The notes below the pieces were generated by a model. It made no database searches, was not told the DNA's origin, and worked only from the letters and a program-made list of their open reading frames with translations. Source: Chrysaora quinquecirrha (taxonomy: Eukaryota > Cnidaria > Scyphozoa > Semaeostomeae > Pelagiidae). Taken from it: a DNA stretch of 64,000 nt. Positions 23,848 through 33,754 of this stretch are shown in pieces (position 1 is the first letter of the stretch; each line of letters opens with the position of its first letter). Both the position numbers and the translations under genes were made by a program. The DNA lies in assembly GCA_014526335.1 (NCBI GenBank), contig JACTAT010000368.1, positions 472,261-536,260 of the forward strand, in the 5' to 3' direction.

Positions 23848-24335
23848 TCATTGATACTTGGGACAGGATGCATCCCAAGCATCGTGACCGGTGTTCCCGC
23901 AAGCTTGACAAAAACGAAGTGGACATTCCCGAAAAAATGCTCTGAACTTTCGCAGGTGCGACATTTTCTCCCTCTTTGCGAAGGTTGATTATTTCCCTGA
24001 TTTCCGGCCCTAGGCTGATAAGATTTGTTGGGAAAATTACCTCGTCTTCCTCTTCTTTGGTTCCCACGCCGTTGATTTCCAACATAATTTGCAGTTGCAG
24101 TTTCTTGGAGGCTATCTTGAAAACAGGGAGCGGGGAGCGGGGAGTGGGGAGTGGGGAGTGGGGAGCGGGGAGTGGGGAGTGGGGAGCGGGGAGCGGAGTG
24201 GAGAATAATCCCTTACTTGTGGGATAACAAAACACCACTAATATGCGCAAATGTGCAAGCGACTCAAACTGATTAATCAGAGGTTCTGGGCGAAAGTGAG
24301 GTTTCACTTCACGTGGTGGATTCAACTAGATGACT

Positions 24336-24674
24336 CGAGCTGATGACTCGCGCTAACTAGAAATTCCTCGTTCAAGAATAATAATTGCAATGATCTATCC
24401 CCATCACGACGATGCTTGACAAGACTCGCTTACGATGGTCAACACCAACAGTCCCTCTAAGAAGTCAGGCACGAAGCGAGATTCGTGTGACTATTTAGCA
24501 GGATAAGGTCTCGTTCGTTAACGGAATTAACCAGACAAATCACTCCACCAACTAAGAACGGCCATGCACCACCACCCATAGAATCAAGAAAGAGCTCTCA
24601 ATCTGTCAATCCTTACTATGTTTGGCCTGGTGAGCTTTCCCTTGTTGAGTCAAATTAACCCGCAGGCTCCACTT

Positions 24675-24712
<38 letters not shown>

Positions 24713-25380
24713 TTTGCAACCATACTTCCCCCGGAACCCAAAAACTTTTGTTTCCCATAATGTGCCAATGGGGTCATATAATAATGTCCGCTGATCCCTA
24801 GCCGGCATCATTTATGGTTAGAACTAGGATAAAGACTAAATACATCCCTTCCAGAAGTCGGGACTTTTCGCATGTATTAGCTCTAGAATTACCACGGTTA
24901 TCCATGTAGTAAGGTACAATCAAATACACATTTTTTTATAAGAAACCTAGCTCAGGGCCTAGTTCTAAAAGTTTCTTAATTTTTGGCCCAATTTTAGTTC
25001 CAAAAGTTTCTTAACAGTTTCTAAATGAATTGAAATAAATTGCAGTAAAAACGACAAAAAAGCTTCTGTGAGATACACGGAAACCAGTATTGCTCACAGA
25101 TGCGAGAAATCACACAGAATTAGCCACGCTGGTGCGAGAAATCGCACGGAAATGCTTGAGAACTAATTACTACCTCCACAAATGTGAATCAGTACGTTGG
25201 AAAACGGACGCCAAAACTTCTACAGTTTCTCAACTTCTTCCTCCTAGTTCTAAAAGTTTCTTAACTTTTTGGGTGTCTAGCTCTAGGTTTCTTATAAACC
25301 GGTTTCTTATAAAAAAAAACGTGTAAACGATAACTGATTTAATGAGCCATTCGCAGTTTCACAGTACAAGTGCTTATACT
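24336..25380 (-). pseudogene. Rearranged 18S rRNA gene fragment
   Basis: On the minus strand, 25,380-25,324 and 24,926-24,830 match the 5' domain of eukaryotic 18S rRNA (TGCGAATGGCTCATTAAATC, GGTAATTCTAGAGCTAATAC). After a deletion of several hundred nucleotides, 24,829-24,336 match the 3' half (AAACTTAAAGGAATTGACGG, TGGGTGGTGGTGCATGGCCG, GAACGAGGAATTTCTAG). A further internal deletion lies near 24,440. Substitutions at normally invariant sites (for example GGGTTAATTTG for GCTTAATTTG) show it is not a functional rRNA. The sequence is close to metazoan, probably cnidarian, 18S. Confidence 0.9.
24927..25323. mobile_element. MITE with TA target site inside the 18S fragment (397 bp)
   Basis: Termini CACATTTTTTTATAAGAAACC and the inverse of CACGTTTTTTTTTATAAGAAACC are bounded by TA on both sides. 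Removing it rejoins the conserved 18S words CAAATA and AAACGATAACTG, so the boundary is exact. A TA duplication fits a Tc1/mariner-type MITE. No coding sequence. Confidence 0.85.
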
Positions 25381-26363
25381 GCCCTGCCCTACTCGTTCTC
25401 GATGAGAAGTGACTTGCGCATGCTTAGTGGTGTTTCCTTATCAAAGAAATAAAATATCATTCTTCGCTCCGCTCCCCACTCCCCGCTCCCCGCTCCCCGC
25501 TCCCCACTCCCTGTTCCCCACTCCCCGCTCCCCACTCCCCGCTTCCACTCCCCGCTTCCACTCCCCGCTCCCCACTCCCCGCTCCCTGTTTTAAAGATAG
25601 CCGTTTCTTGGATACCCCGTCGTTGCTCCCATGAATGTCTATCGATGTTCCTTTCAATTTTTCAATAACTTTTTCAGCAATTGCGTCAACAACTGATGGG
25701 CTTTCAACGGTCATGCATTCTTGCGCTTTATTAGATGCAAATGAATCAATACCGGCTATTTGTAATCTCCTTGTCTCTGTTGCCAGCTTGTCAATATTGG
25801 CATCAATGAAACTTGGCAGAGATTTCAAGGCAATTTGCATCTTTGGATGAACGCCTTTCAAAAAATAAGCCAGTTTAAGCGATGTTGCTCATGCTTATTG
25901 TGGCACACCTATCGACCTCACGGATTTTTATATGCATAGGGAACATTTTCAAGCGATCAAATCCCTCCGAAACAACAAACAGTGTTGTGAACTTATCTTG
26001 GTTCGATTAGGTCGGGGCAGAAGATTGAAGAGGAATAAAAGCTTTCTTGCTTTTTATATTTTAATAACAACAGAAGAACTATTTACAAGAGATACAATTA
26101 TTAAGTGACCATGATTAAAAGTCACTCTGAATCTGAACTTGCTTTGATTACATCCTTATTCTTGGATTGCAAAACCTAATCTAAAATACATCACGAGGTT
26201 ATCTCAGATCACACGCCCTCTGAAAATAATAACATACCATATATGGTCTTAATATATGACTGCAAGTGTTAATTTATGCTGATTAGCTTCCATATTTACG
26301 TCATGTAAATTACTTAAAAATTAGAAAATATGAATACGAGGTTAACATTACAACAAACAGATT

Positions 26364-26543
26364 CTTATCACGAAACCCGATAAAGGATCTGGGGTCGTTA
26401 TTTTGAACCAAAAAGATTATATGTCGAAAATGAGTGACGTGCTCAATGATGAAAATAAGTTTGAAAAATTAGGCAACGTCGAACAGCACGATAAAACGGC
26501 TAAAATAGAGCAGAAACTTCAAAAACGGTTGCTTAATTAAAAG
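26364..26543 (+). pseudogene. Penelope-like element RT fragment
   Basis: About 57 open codons read TKPDKGSGVVILNQKDYMSK, continue through MSDVLNDENKFEKL, and stop at TAA (26,538-26,540). This is the conserved start of the reverse transcriptase domain of Penelope-like elements. The rest of the domain is missing. The motif gacgaaacgtcgg at about 26,698 may belong to the same element's end. Confidence 0.65.
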
Positions 26544-26756
26544 CAATAATAAATTGCCAACATTGCAGTTCGGGAAGCCTGGGAAGCCAACCCCATTGGC
26601 GATGCCAGTCAATGTTAAACTGATGATTCAGAGGTGAAGGTGAAGGTGAATCTGTGTGTTTAGCAACAGTCACCAAGAACTAAGAAGTAGATGAACTGAC
26701 GAAACGTCGGCCATGGCTGTGACTGCCAAGCTGGAGTTCAAATACTTGAGATGACA

Positions 26757-27862
26757 TGTGCTGAATTAATATTTCAATTTGTGAATATGGAGAATATGGA
26801 GGAAGGAGTTAGGCCATTTCTTTATGGGACACTTCAAGACGGAGGATACAAGAAGGAATCACCATCAAAGCACGAATCTGGCTTAAAAAACCATGGACAG
26901 TTCTGAACAGTTGATACTAGAAGTCATGTACAACGTTTAGAAATCTTGCACGTATCTCAGTAGTGTTGAAATGGACTTAATAGGTAGCATAGGGGAATGT
27001 AATTAGAGTATTGTTTTTATATTAGTACCGTATGTAGTTGCGCATGAGAGCAATAGGCGATTCCCCTTTACTAGGCTATATAAGTGCACCGTCGCCTATT
27101 GTTCTCCAGAGGCCTCTGATCGCGAGTAGAGCAAAGACTAAAGATTAGAGTAAAGAAATTCAAGTAAAGATAGAGAACTCTGTGGTCGTGAGTACCATAT
27201 TGTTGTTCAATAAGAAGCGCACAGGATATTTAGTACACGAAGATACGATTGGTATCTTGGTAGGATAAGCGACTAGTATTCATTCATTGGTTTATTCGAA
27301 TTATTCTTTCAATTCTTATATATTTGTAGTTAAATTTGTATTGAAATATTGTCGATCTTAGACCTAAATGTTATTGCGCATACTTGAATTATCTGTATGA
27401 AAGAAATATTGTATCTTTAGTCATTAAGTAAGTAAGTAAGCAAGTTTAGCTTGTTTGGTCTCTCGGTTCCTAAGTCAAGGTTACTAGGGTTCCTTAAGTC
27501 GCTGTTTTCTCAGGTTAGAAAACTTTTCTTGTAACCTGTAGGTACCCTCCGTTTTACTAGGCGTAAACCCTTAAGGTTATTGGTCCGCTAGGTTGCCTAG
27601 AAACTGTATTGTGGTATTCTTACGTATTTTAAAGTAGTTTAAATTTGTTTAATCGTGTTGTGTTTGTGTTGAGATATTATTGGTGAGCCTTTGCTTCACA
27701 AATTGGCGAAGATCTTTCTTGTCTTTTCTCTTGCGAGGCTTAGGGTTTGCGTAGGGAGTTTTTTGACCTCGCGCTTAGGATAGACCTTTTTTCTTGTTTC
27801 TTTTGTTACAGTCCTCTTTTTTAGGTTATCGGTCAAGGTGTCAGCCCCGTAGATTCCCGACA
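26757..27862 (+). repeat. BEL/Pao 5' LTR
   Basis: 1,106 bp, TGTGCTGAATTAA...TTCCCGACA. It contains the promoter TATA box and a short (AAGT)n run near 27,425. Confidence 0.93.
27077..27084 (+). promoter_or_regulatory. TATA box of the BEL LTR
   Basis: TATATAAG in the context ggctatataagtgcaccg. The same box is in the 3' LTR at about 34,075. Transcription start is expected some 30 nt downstream, near gcctattgttctccag. Confidence 0.7.
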
Positions 27863-27869
27863 CTTTGAG

Positions 27870-27886
27870 TGGTCCACCCCGAACCG
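27870..27886 (+). other. Probable tRNA primer-binding site
   Basis: TGGTCCACCCCGAACCG begins 7 nt after the LTR end and has the TGG start expected of a sequence complementary to a tRNA 3' CCA end. I cannot name the tRNA. Confidence 0.55.
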
Positions 27887-28027
27887 GATTCTAACCTTGT
27901 TTGTTTGTCAACATTGCGGTATTTTAAGTGTTAAAGTTGCTTTTAAGGCAGTTTCTCTACTGTGTCTATTCTCTCGGTTTTTAAGTGTAGGCTTGACGAG
28001 AAAAGAGAAAAACGATCTCAAACAAAA

Positions 28028-28792
28028 ATGTCTCAACACCGGTTAGGATTAGGGTCTGAGCTCTCTGAAGAAGAGGAAAGAAGAATGCAAACAGCACATC
28101 AGTTGGTGGCGATGAGAGAATTTCTGCCAGAAATTAGTTATCAGCCAGAAATCCGAAATCCAGAAAATCGGACAGTTTCAGACGAAGATCTGAGAAGCAG
28201 ACCAAGCCCCCTGGAAGAGGGGCGAAGATTCCAGGGTCCCGCAGAAGAGGGACACAGACCAGGCCCCCTAGAACAGGGGCACAGATTCCCGGGTCCCAAA
28301 GAAGAGGGACACAGACCAGGCCCCCTAGAAGAGGGGCACAGATTCCCGGTTCCCACAGAAGAGGGACACAGACCAGGCCCCCTAGAAGAGGGGCACAGAT
28401 TCCCGGGTCCTGCAGAAGAGGGACACAGACCAGGCCCCCTAGAACAGGGGCACAGATTCCCGGGTCCCAAAGAAGAGGGACACAGACCAGGCCCCCTAGA
28501 AGAGGGGCACAGATTCCCGGGTCCCACAGAAGAGGGACACAGACCAGGCCCCCTAGAAGAGGGGCACAGATTCCCAGGTCCCACAGAAGAGGGACACAGA
28601 CCAGGCCCCCTAGAAGAGGGGCACAGATTCCCGGGTCCCACAGAAGAGGAACACAGGAAGATATTGACGAGCTGCATGAGAAGAAAGACGGGCTGTGCAG
28701 AGCTGTAAAGAGACTGGAAGAGAAGAATACGTTTCTTGAAAAGGAGCAGAAGAAAGCTGGTTGCTCACTAGAAGTCCGCCTGCAACAGTAGG
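28028..28792 (+). pseudogene. BEL gag N-terminus with an 18-residue tandem repeat, frame broken
   Basis: The ATG at 28,028 opens MSQHRLGLGSELSEEEERRM. It then runs into about eight copies of an 18-residue unit (RPGPLEEGHRFPGPTEEGH). In this frame it stops at 28,708. The coiled coil that should follow (DIDELHEKKDGL, VKRLEEKNTFLEKEQ) lies in the next frame and carries a TAG at 28,789-28,791 before joining the main gag-pol frame. An indel in or after the repeat array is needed to link them. Confidence 0.65.
28204..28650. repeat. 54-bp coding minisatellite in BEL gag
   Basis: About eight copies of a 54-bp unit, ccaggccccctagaagaggg then gcacagattcccgggtccca and cagaagagggacacaga. Variants (caaagaagag, gcagaagag) alternate. 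The period is a multiple of three, so both strands stay open. The antisense frame is an artefact. Confidence 0.9.
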
Positions 28793-28851
28793 AGGTCTTT
28801 GAAAAGGAATTAACGAAGTATCAATCAGCTATAAGAAAACTCAACAGCAGA

Positions 28852-31530
28852 TTGAATGGAGGGGAGTTAGAGGCCAAGAAGATACAAAACGAAGTCAGTG
28901 GAATTCGTTTGCCGAAAATGGAACTGAAGACGTTCGATGGCAATGTTCTGAAGTGGCACGAGTTCTGGGAGTGCTTTGAACACGGAGTGCACAACAATCA
29001 AGGATTGCCTGAACAGCAGAAACTGCAGTATCTGAAGAGCTGCCTAAAGGGAGCTGCGTTTGTAACAGTTTCAGATTTAGACATGAAAGGTGACCAGTAC
29101 CAAGCTGCTGTTGCTCTCTTAAAAGAAAGATATGGACAGAAGAACGTGCTCAGGAAGGCTCATTTTGATGGCCTTGAAAGAATTACGCCACTGCAGAATA
29201 CACATGAGCTCTACAAGCTGAAAAGACTTTACGAAGAGGTAGAAAGTCATTACAAAGCATTGCAAGCGATCAATGTGAAACCAATTGAATACTCAGCTAC
29301 GAGGGTACCGAAGATAATGAGAAAGCTACCTGTTGACGTCAGAATCAAGCTGAATGAAGGCATGGCCGAAAATGAAGATTTGACGATTGAAGAACTGGTA
29401 GATGGCCTTAGAAAGGCAGTAAAGTATTTGAGGTGTGGTGTCCAACAAGCAGATCGAAGATCAGAATCACAAAGACCAAGGGACAGAAGAGAAGATAACC
29501 CCCGGAGGAGTGAAATATCTTCAGGAGCTACCCTGGTGGCATCAGAGTCAAAACAAAAGTGTGCACTCTGCCTAGGGCCGCATCAGTCCAAAGACTGCAA
29601 GAAGTATATGACTGTGAAGGCCAGAAAAGATGTTTTGAAGACGTTCAAGAGATGTTTTGGCTGCTTGAAGAAGGGCCATATCATCAAGGAATGCCGAACA
29701 GTAAAGACTTGCAGCATTTGTTCAAAAGGGAAACACAGTGAAGAAATTTGTGATTCACCCAAAGAAGAGGTGAAAGAACCAACTGGAATAATACGTGCAA
29801 AGAGAAAAAGCCCCACAGCTGTGATTGCCTACCAAACTCGGATAGCAAAGGTCAGAAGCAAAGATGGCAGAGAAGTGAGCTGCAGAGTGTCGCTGGACTC
29901 AGGCAGTGCAAGAAGTTTCATCACGCAGAAACTCGTAGAAGAAATTGGTAGCAACCCAGTTGGTCACAGAACCTCACAACAATTTGAAGACCTGAATGGA
30001 GCCGTACAGGAAGTGGAATCCGAACACCACAAAATAGAAATTAGAAGTCTTGATGGGACTTACGAGACGTCCATGGAAGTAAAGACTCTTCCGACGATCA
30101 CCACGGTTGGAAATCCAGCTCCAATCTTGGTAAAGAAGAAATTTCAACATATGAAGGGCATCTTTTTCACTGATGTTTCAGATGAGGATTTTCTAGAGGT
30201 CCAGATGCTCATTGGAAGTCAGCATCTAGCAGATTTGCAGACTGGAGACTTAAGAAAGGGCAGACCAGGAGAACCAGTAGCAGTGAAGACGAAGCTTGGT
30301 TGGACAATGATGGGAACAACAGCCTTCAGTATGACGGAAGGAGCTGAAGGAACTTCTGAACCAACAAACCTGGTCATAGATGCCCCTAAAGAAGTCAAAG
30401 ATGTTGTATCCAAGATGTGGGATCTAGAAACATTGGGAATAAAGGAAGAAGATCTTGTTCATATGGCCTTTCAAGAAGAAATAAAGTTCGAAAATGGCAG
30501 ATACACCGCCCCGCTGCTTTGGAGAGAAGGGAACTTTCAGGTTCCCCTGAACAGACAGTTGTCAGAAGGCAGACTGAAGAGCCAGCTGAAGAAGTTGCAG
30601 AAAAGTCCCGAAGTACTAAACGAATATAATAACATCATACAGCAGCAGCTAGAGAATGGAATTTTCGAAAAGGCTCCAGTGAAACCAACAGGCCAGCGTG
30701 TTTCTTACATCCCACATTTGGCTGTTGTCAGAGAAGAGGCAGCTACTACAAAAGTCAGAGTGGTATACGATGCGTCTGCCAAGAGTTCTAAAAGAATGAA
30801 GTCGCTGAACGATTGTCTTCATACTGGTCCATCATTGAACCCGCTGTTATATTCAGTTCTTTTGAGATTCAGGATGCACAGATTGGTCCTCATCGCAGAC
30901 ATTAAGCAAGCTTTTCTGCAGATAGGAATCGATCCAGCTGACAGAGATGCCCTGAGATTCCTGTGGGTGAAGAATGTAGACGATGAAGACCATCAGATAG
31001 AAGAATACAGATTTACGAGGGTGATATTTGGAGCTGGACCTTCACCATACGTATTAAACGCAACCATCAGACATCACCTGGAGCAGTTCAAAGAAGCTGA
31101 TCCACAGTTCGTAGAAGACATCGAAAACAGTCTGTATGTAGATGACTACATTTCAGGTGGCAGCGATGCTGAAGAGCTCTGCAGAAGAAAGGAAAAGCTG
31201 CAAGAAACCTTTGAGAAAGGAGGATTCTCTCTACGAAAATGGTACTGCAACGACAAAGACGTATGCCAGCAGATAAACTCAGATGCAACTGATGAAACCA
31301 GAAAGGTCCTTGGAATTCTATGGGATCCAACGTATGATACAATGAAGATCAACCTAGATATGGAAACCCCAAAACAGCCGATCACAAAAAGGGCAGTTTT
31401 GAGTTCTCTGGCAGCAATCTTCGATCCACTTGGTGTATCAGGGCCTATTGTGATGAAAGCTAGAGTACTATTCCAAGAAATTTGTGCTAAAGGAAGGCAA
31501 TGGAATGGTTGTTGGAAATTAAAGAACTGA
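28852..31530 (+). pseudogene. BEL gag-pol part 1: gag, protease, RT
   Basis: 892 open codons. Order: DUF1759-type gag (LKTFDGNVLKWHEFWECF), knuckle-like Cys blocks (CALCLGPHQSKDC, CFGCLKKGHIIKEC), protease (SLDSGSARSFI), and RT (VRVVYDASAKSS, ADIKQAFLQIGI, YVDDYISGG). RNase H starts beyond LAAIFDPLG. It ends at 31,530 in a spurious frame. The natural continuation is in another frame from about 31,505, and the expected linker is partly missing, so there was a small deletion with frameshift. Confidence 0.85.
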
Positions 31531-33743
31531 AGTATCTAACTTTGCCGAGGACTATCAGTGAAACCTCAGATGATCCGGCAGATTTTGAGCTACACGTCTT
31601 TTGTGACGCCAGTGCGATGGGCTATTGTGCAGCTGCGTACCTGGTTTATGAAGGCGTTGAAGGCAAGAAAAGTAGGCTCTTAACAGCGAAATCCAGATTG
31701 CCCCCCCTGAAAAAATTAACGATCCCAAGGTTGGAGCTACTGTCAGCGAGAACAGGGGCAAAGCTTGCAAATACCATCCTGAAAGCCTTAGGAGTCAAGA
31801 TCAACAACGTCTATATGTGGTTGGACAGTTTAACAGCACTTTATTGGATAGAGAATAAAGGAGCATGGAAGCCTTACGTTGGCAACAGAACGAAAGAGAT
31901 TCACGAGCTGGTTCCTGGTGCTGTGTGGAGTCACTGCCCAACAAGGTTAAACCTAAGCGACCTTGGAACAAGGGGAGCAAGTGCAGCAAAGCTCCAGCAC
32001 TGTACGCTATGGTGGGAAGGACCAGAATTCTTGAAAGAAGACCAAGATTCTTGGCCAGAGCAATCAAGCGAACTGAAACCGGCAGACGAAGCGATTGTGG
32101 AAGAAAAGAGTCCCAGTCTGTTGGTGAAAACAGAGGGGAGTGTTGGTTTGCAAAACGTTATAGAACTGGCAAGATTCAGCAGCCTGAAGAAACTATTACG
32201 CTGCACCGCAAGAGTGTTTCGCTTTGTCGAAAACTGTAGAAAGCAGAAAGATCAGCGATCGGTGGGTGCTAACCTAACTTCAGAAGAGTTGAGGAGCGTA
32301 AAGATACGTTGGATTCAATCCATACAACATGAGATGACAGGATGCAAAGAATTCAAACAACGCTCTCAAGATCTGGGTGTGTTTCAACATGAAGATGGCT
32401 TCTTACGTTGTGGTGGGAGACTGAGAAACTCCGATTTGAACTTTGAACAGAAGCATCCTATTCTGCTACCAACGAAGCACAGATTCACAGATCTGGTGGT
32501 TCTTGACTGTCACGTGAAAGTCGGACACGAGAAGATTGGGAGAACCTTAGCTGAAGTTAGAGCGGAATTTTGGGTACCCAGAGGAAGACAAGTAGTGAAG
32601 TCAATTGTCAAAAGTTGCAGACTGTGCAAGATCTATTCAGCAAAATCGATGGCAAGTCCACAGATGGCACCTCTACCAGACACAAGAGCAAGGAGAACAC
32701 GGCCTTTTCAACACACAGGTGTTGACTTTGCTGGCCCACTGTATGTGAAGTCAGGGAAAGAAACGGTCAAGGCATACATAACGCTCTTCACATGCGCAAC
32801 GACAAGGGCAGTTCATCTGGAACTAGCTGAAGATATGACAGCCAGTGTATTTAGAATGACTCTGGAGAAGTTTGTTGCAGCCTGGGGTATGCCAAATCTG
32901 ATGATCAGCGATAATGCGTCAACATTCAAAACGACTGCATTGCAACTGAAGAAGTTATTCGACCATCCAGAAATACAAGAGTATTTGCAGTCAAATTTTC
33001 TGACTTGGAGATTTAACTTGGCCCTCGCAGCCTGGTGGGGAGGATGGTTCGAGAAGATGGTTGGTTTAACTAAAAACATTCTGAGGAAAACACTTGGAAA
33101 GGCTCTGCTCAACTTCCCAGAAATGGAGGTAGTATTAAAGAAAACTCAGGCCATTCTGAATAATAGACCCTTGTTTTATCAAGGAGAAGAGCTCGAAGAA
33201 GAAGTCCTGACGCCAAATCATCTTGTTTATGGCCAGAGATTACCACTATTTCCAGATATCCCTGAAGACATCCTAGAAGAACCCGATGAAGTCAACAGTA
33301 GAGTCAAACACATCGAAACGAAGTTAAATCAACTATGGGACCGATGGAGCAAGGAATATTTGATTGGATTGCGGGAATTCCACAAATCTAAAGATACCCG
33401 AAAAGGAGCCATGTATGAATTGCAACCTGGTGATATTGTTCTAATTGAAAACAAAGGAACTCATCGAGGTACCTGGAAGAAAGGAAGGATATTGAAGTTG
33501 TTGGTAGGAAAGGATGGCGTGACAAGAGGAGTAGCGATGGCAACCGTAGTCAATGGTCACAAGAGGAGACTGGAGAGAGCTGTCCAACAGATTTATCCTT
33601 TGGAAATTCGTGGAAATCAGAACACGGAAAGGAGACAGGAAGATAAACAGATGCTTAGAAGGAGCAAACGAGTCGCAGCCGCCAATGCGCGAGCAATAAT
33701 CAGCACAATTGTAGAAGAAGTCAATCAAGATCAAGTTGATTGA
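31500..33743 (+). pseudogene. BEL pol part 2: RNase H, integrase, Pao C-terminal domain
   Basis: 747 open codons. RNase H-like (VFCDASAMGYCAAAYLVY, IPRLELLSAR, LDSLTALYWI), then the integrase zinc motif (HVKVGHEKIG, CRLCKI), and the DDE core (GVDFAGPLYV, MISDNASTF, WWGGWFEKMV). The C-terminal domain (LQPGDIVLIENKG, LERAVQQIYPLEI) is found in Pao elements. It ends 11 nt before the polypurine tract. It is out of frame with part 1. Confidence 0.88.
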
Positions 33744-33754
33744 AGAGGGGAGTG

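Larger units (their letters stand above)
24110..25602. mobile_element. Mutator-like non-autonomous element with minisatellite inverted repeats and an rRNA cargo (1,493 bp)
   Basis: Perfect 10-bp target duplication GTTTCTTGGA at 24,100-24,109 and 25,603-25,612. The inverted termini start GGCTATCTTKAAAACAGGG and continue into GGGGAG(C/T) repeats (24,124-24,197 and 25,466-25,588). They then share further similarity (aaacaccactaa, atgcgcaa). The arms are about 150-190 bp. A 9-10 bp duplication and termini beginning with G fit the Mutator superfamily. There is no transposase; the interior is an 18S rRNA fragment plus a MITE. This resembles plant Pack-MULEs in design. Confidence 0.8.
19969..26010 (-). 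mobile_element. Degenerate Ty3/gypsy LTR retrotransposon
   Basis: On the minus strand the order is gag (26.0-23.85 kb), protease, RT, RNase H, integrase, polypurine tract and 3' LTR. This is the gypsy order, with integrase after RNase H. The 5' LTR is not found, since 26.0-26.3 kb does not resemble the 3' LTR. Lesions include an indel in gag, a stop at the gag/pol border, a frameshift near 22,800, loss of RT motif A, and a stop plus a frameshift in RNase H. The gag is split by the 24,110-25,602 insertion. Confidence 0.85.
23848..26010 (-). pseudogene. Gypsy gag remnant, split by an insertion
   Basis: The 3' part (24,099-23,848) is Arg/Gly/Asn-rich, followed by two CCHC-type knuckles (CRTCESSEH... 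and CQACGNTGHDAWDASC) and a TGA. The knuckles are in different frames because one T is missing from a T-run near 23,930. The 5' part (26,010-25,603) reads FTTLFVVSEGFDRLKMFPMHIK, then after a shift HPKMQIALKSLPSFIDANIDKL. Removing the 24,110-25,602 element and one target copy restores a continuous gag frame at the junction. Confidence 0.7.

Noticed and set aside
23819..24325. 168-codon minus-strand frame ending near the gag/pol border
   Set aside because: It is a shifted frame of gag continued into the minisatellite arm; the zinc-knuckle frame is the real one.
24336..25380. Functional 18S rRNA gene
   Set aside because: It has two deletions, an inserted MITE and changes at invariant positions, and lies inside a transposable element.
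28141..28677. 178-codon frame antisense to BEL gag
   Set aside because: It is produced by the 54-bp repeat, which stays open on both strands; the sense strand has gag content.
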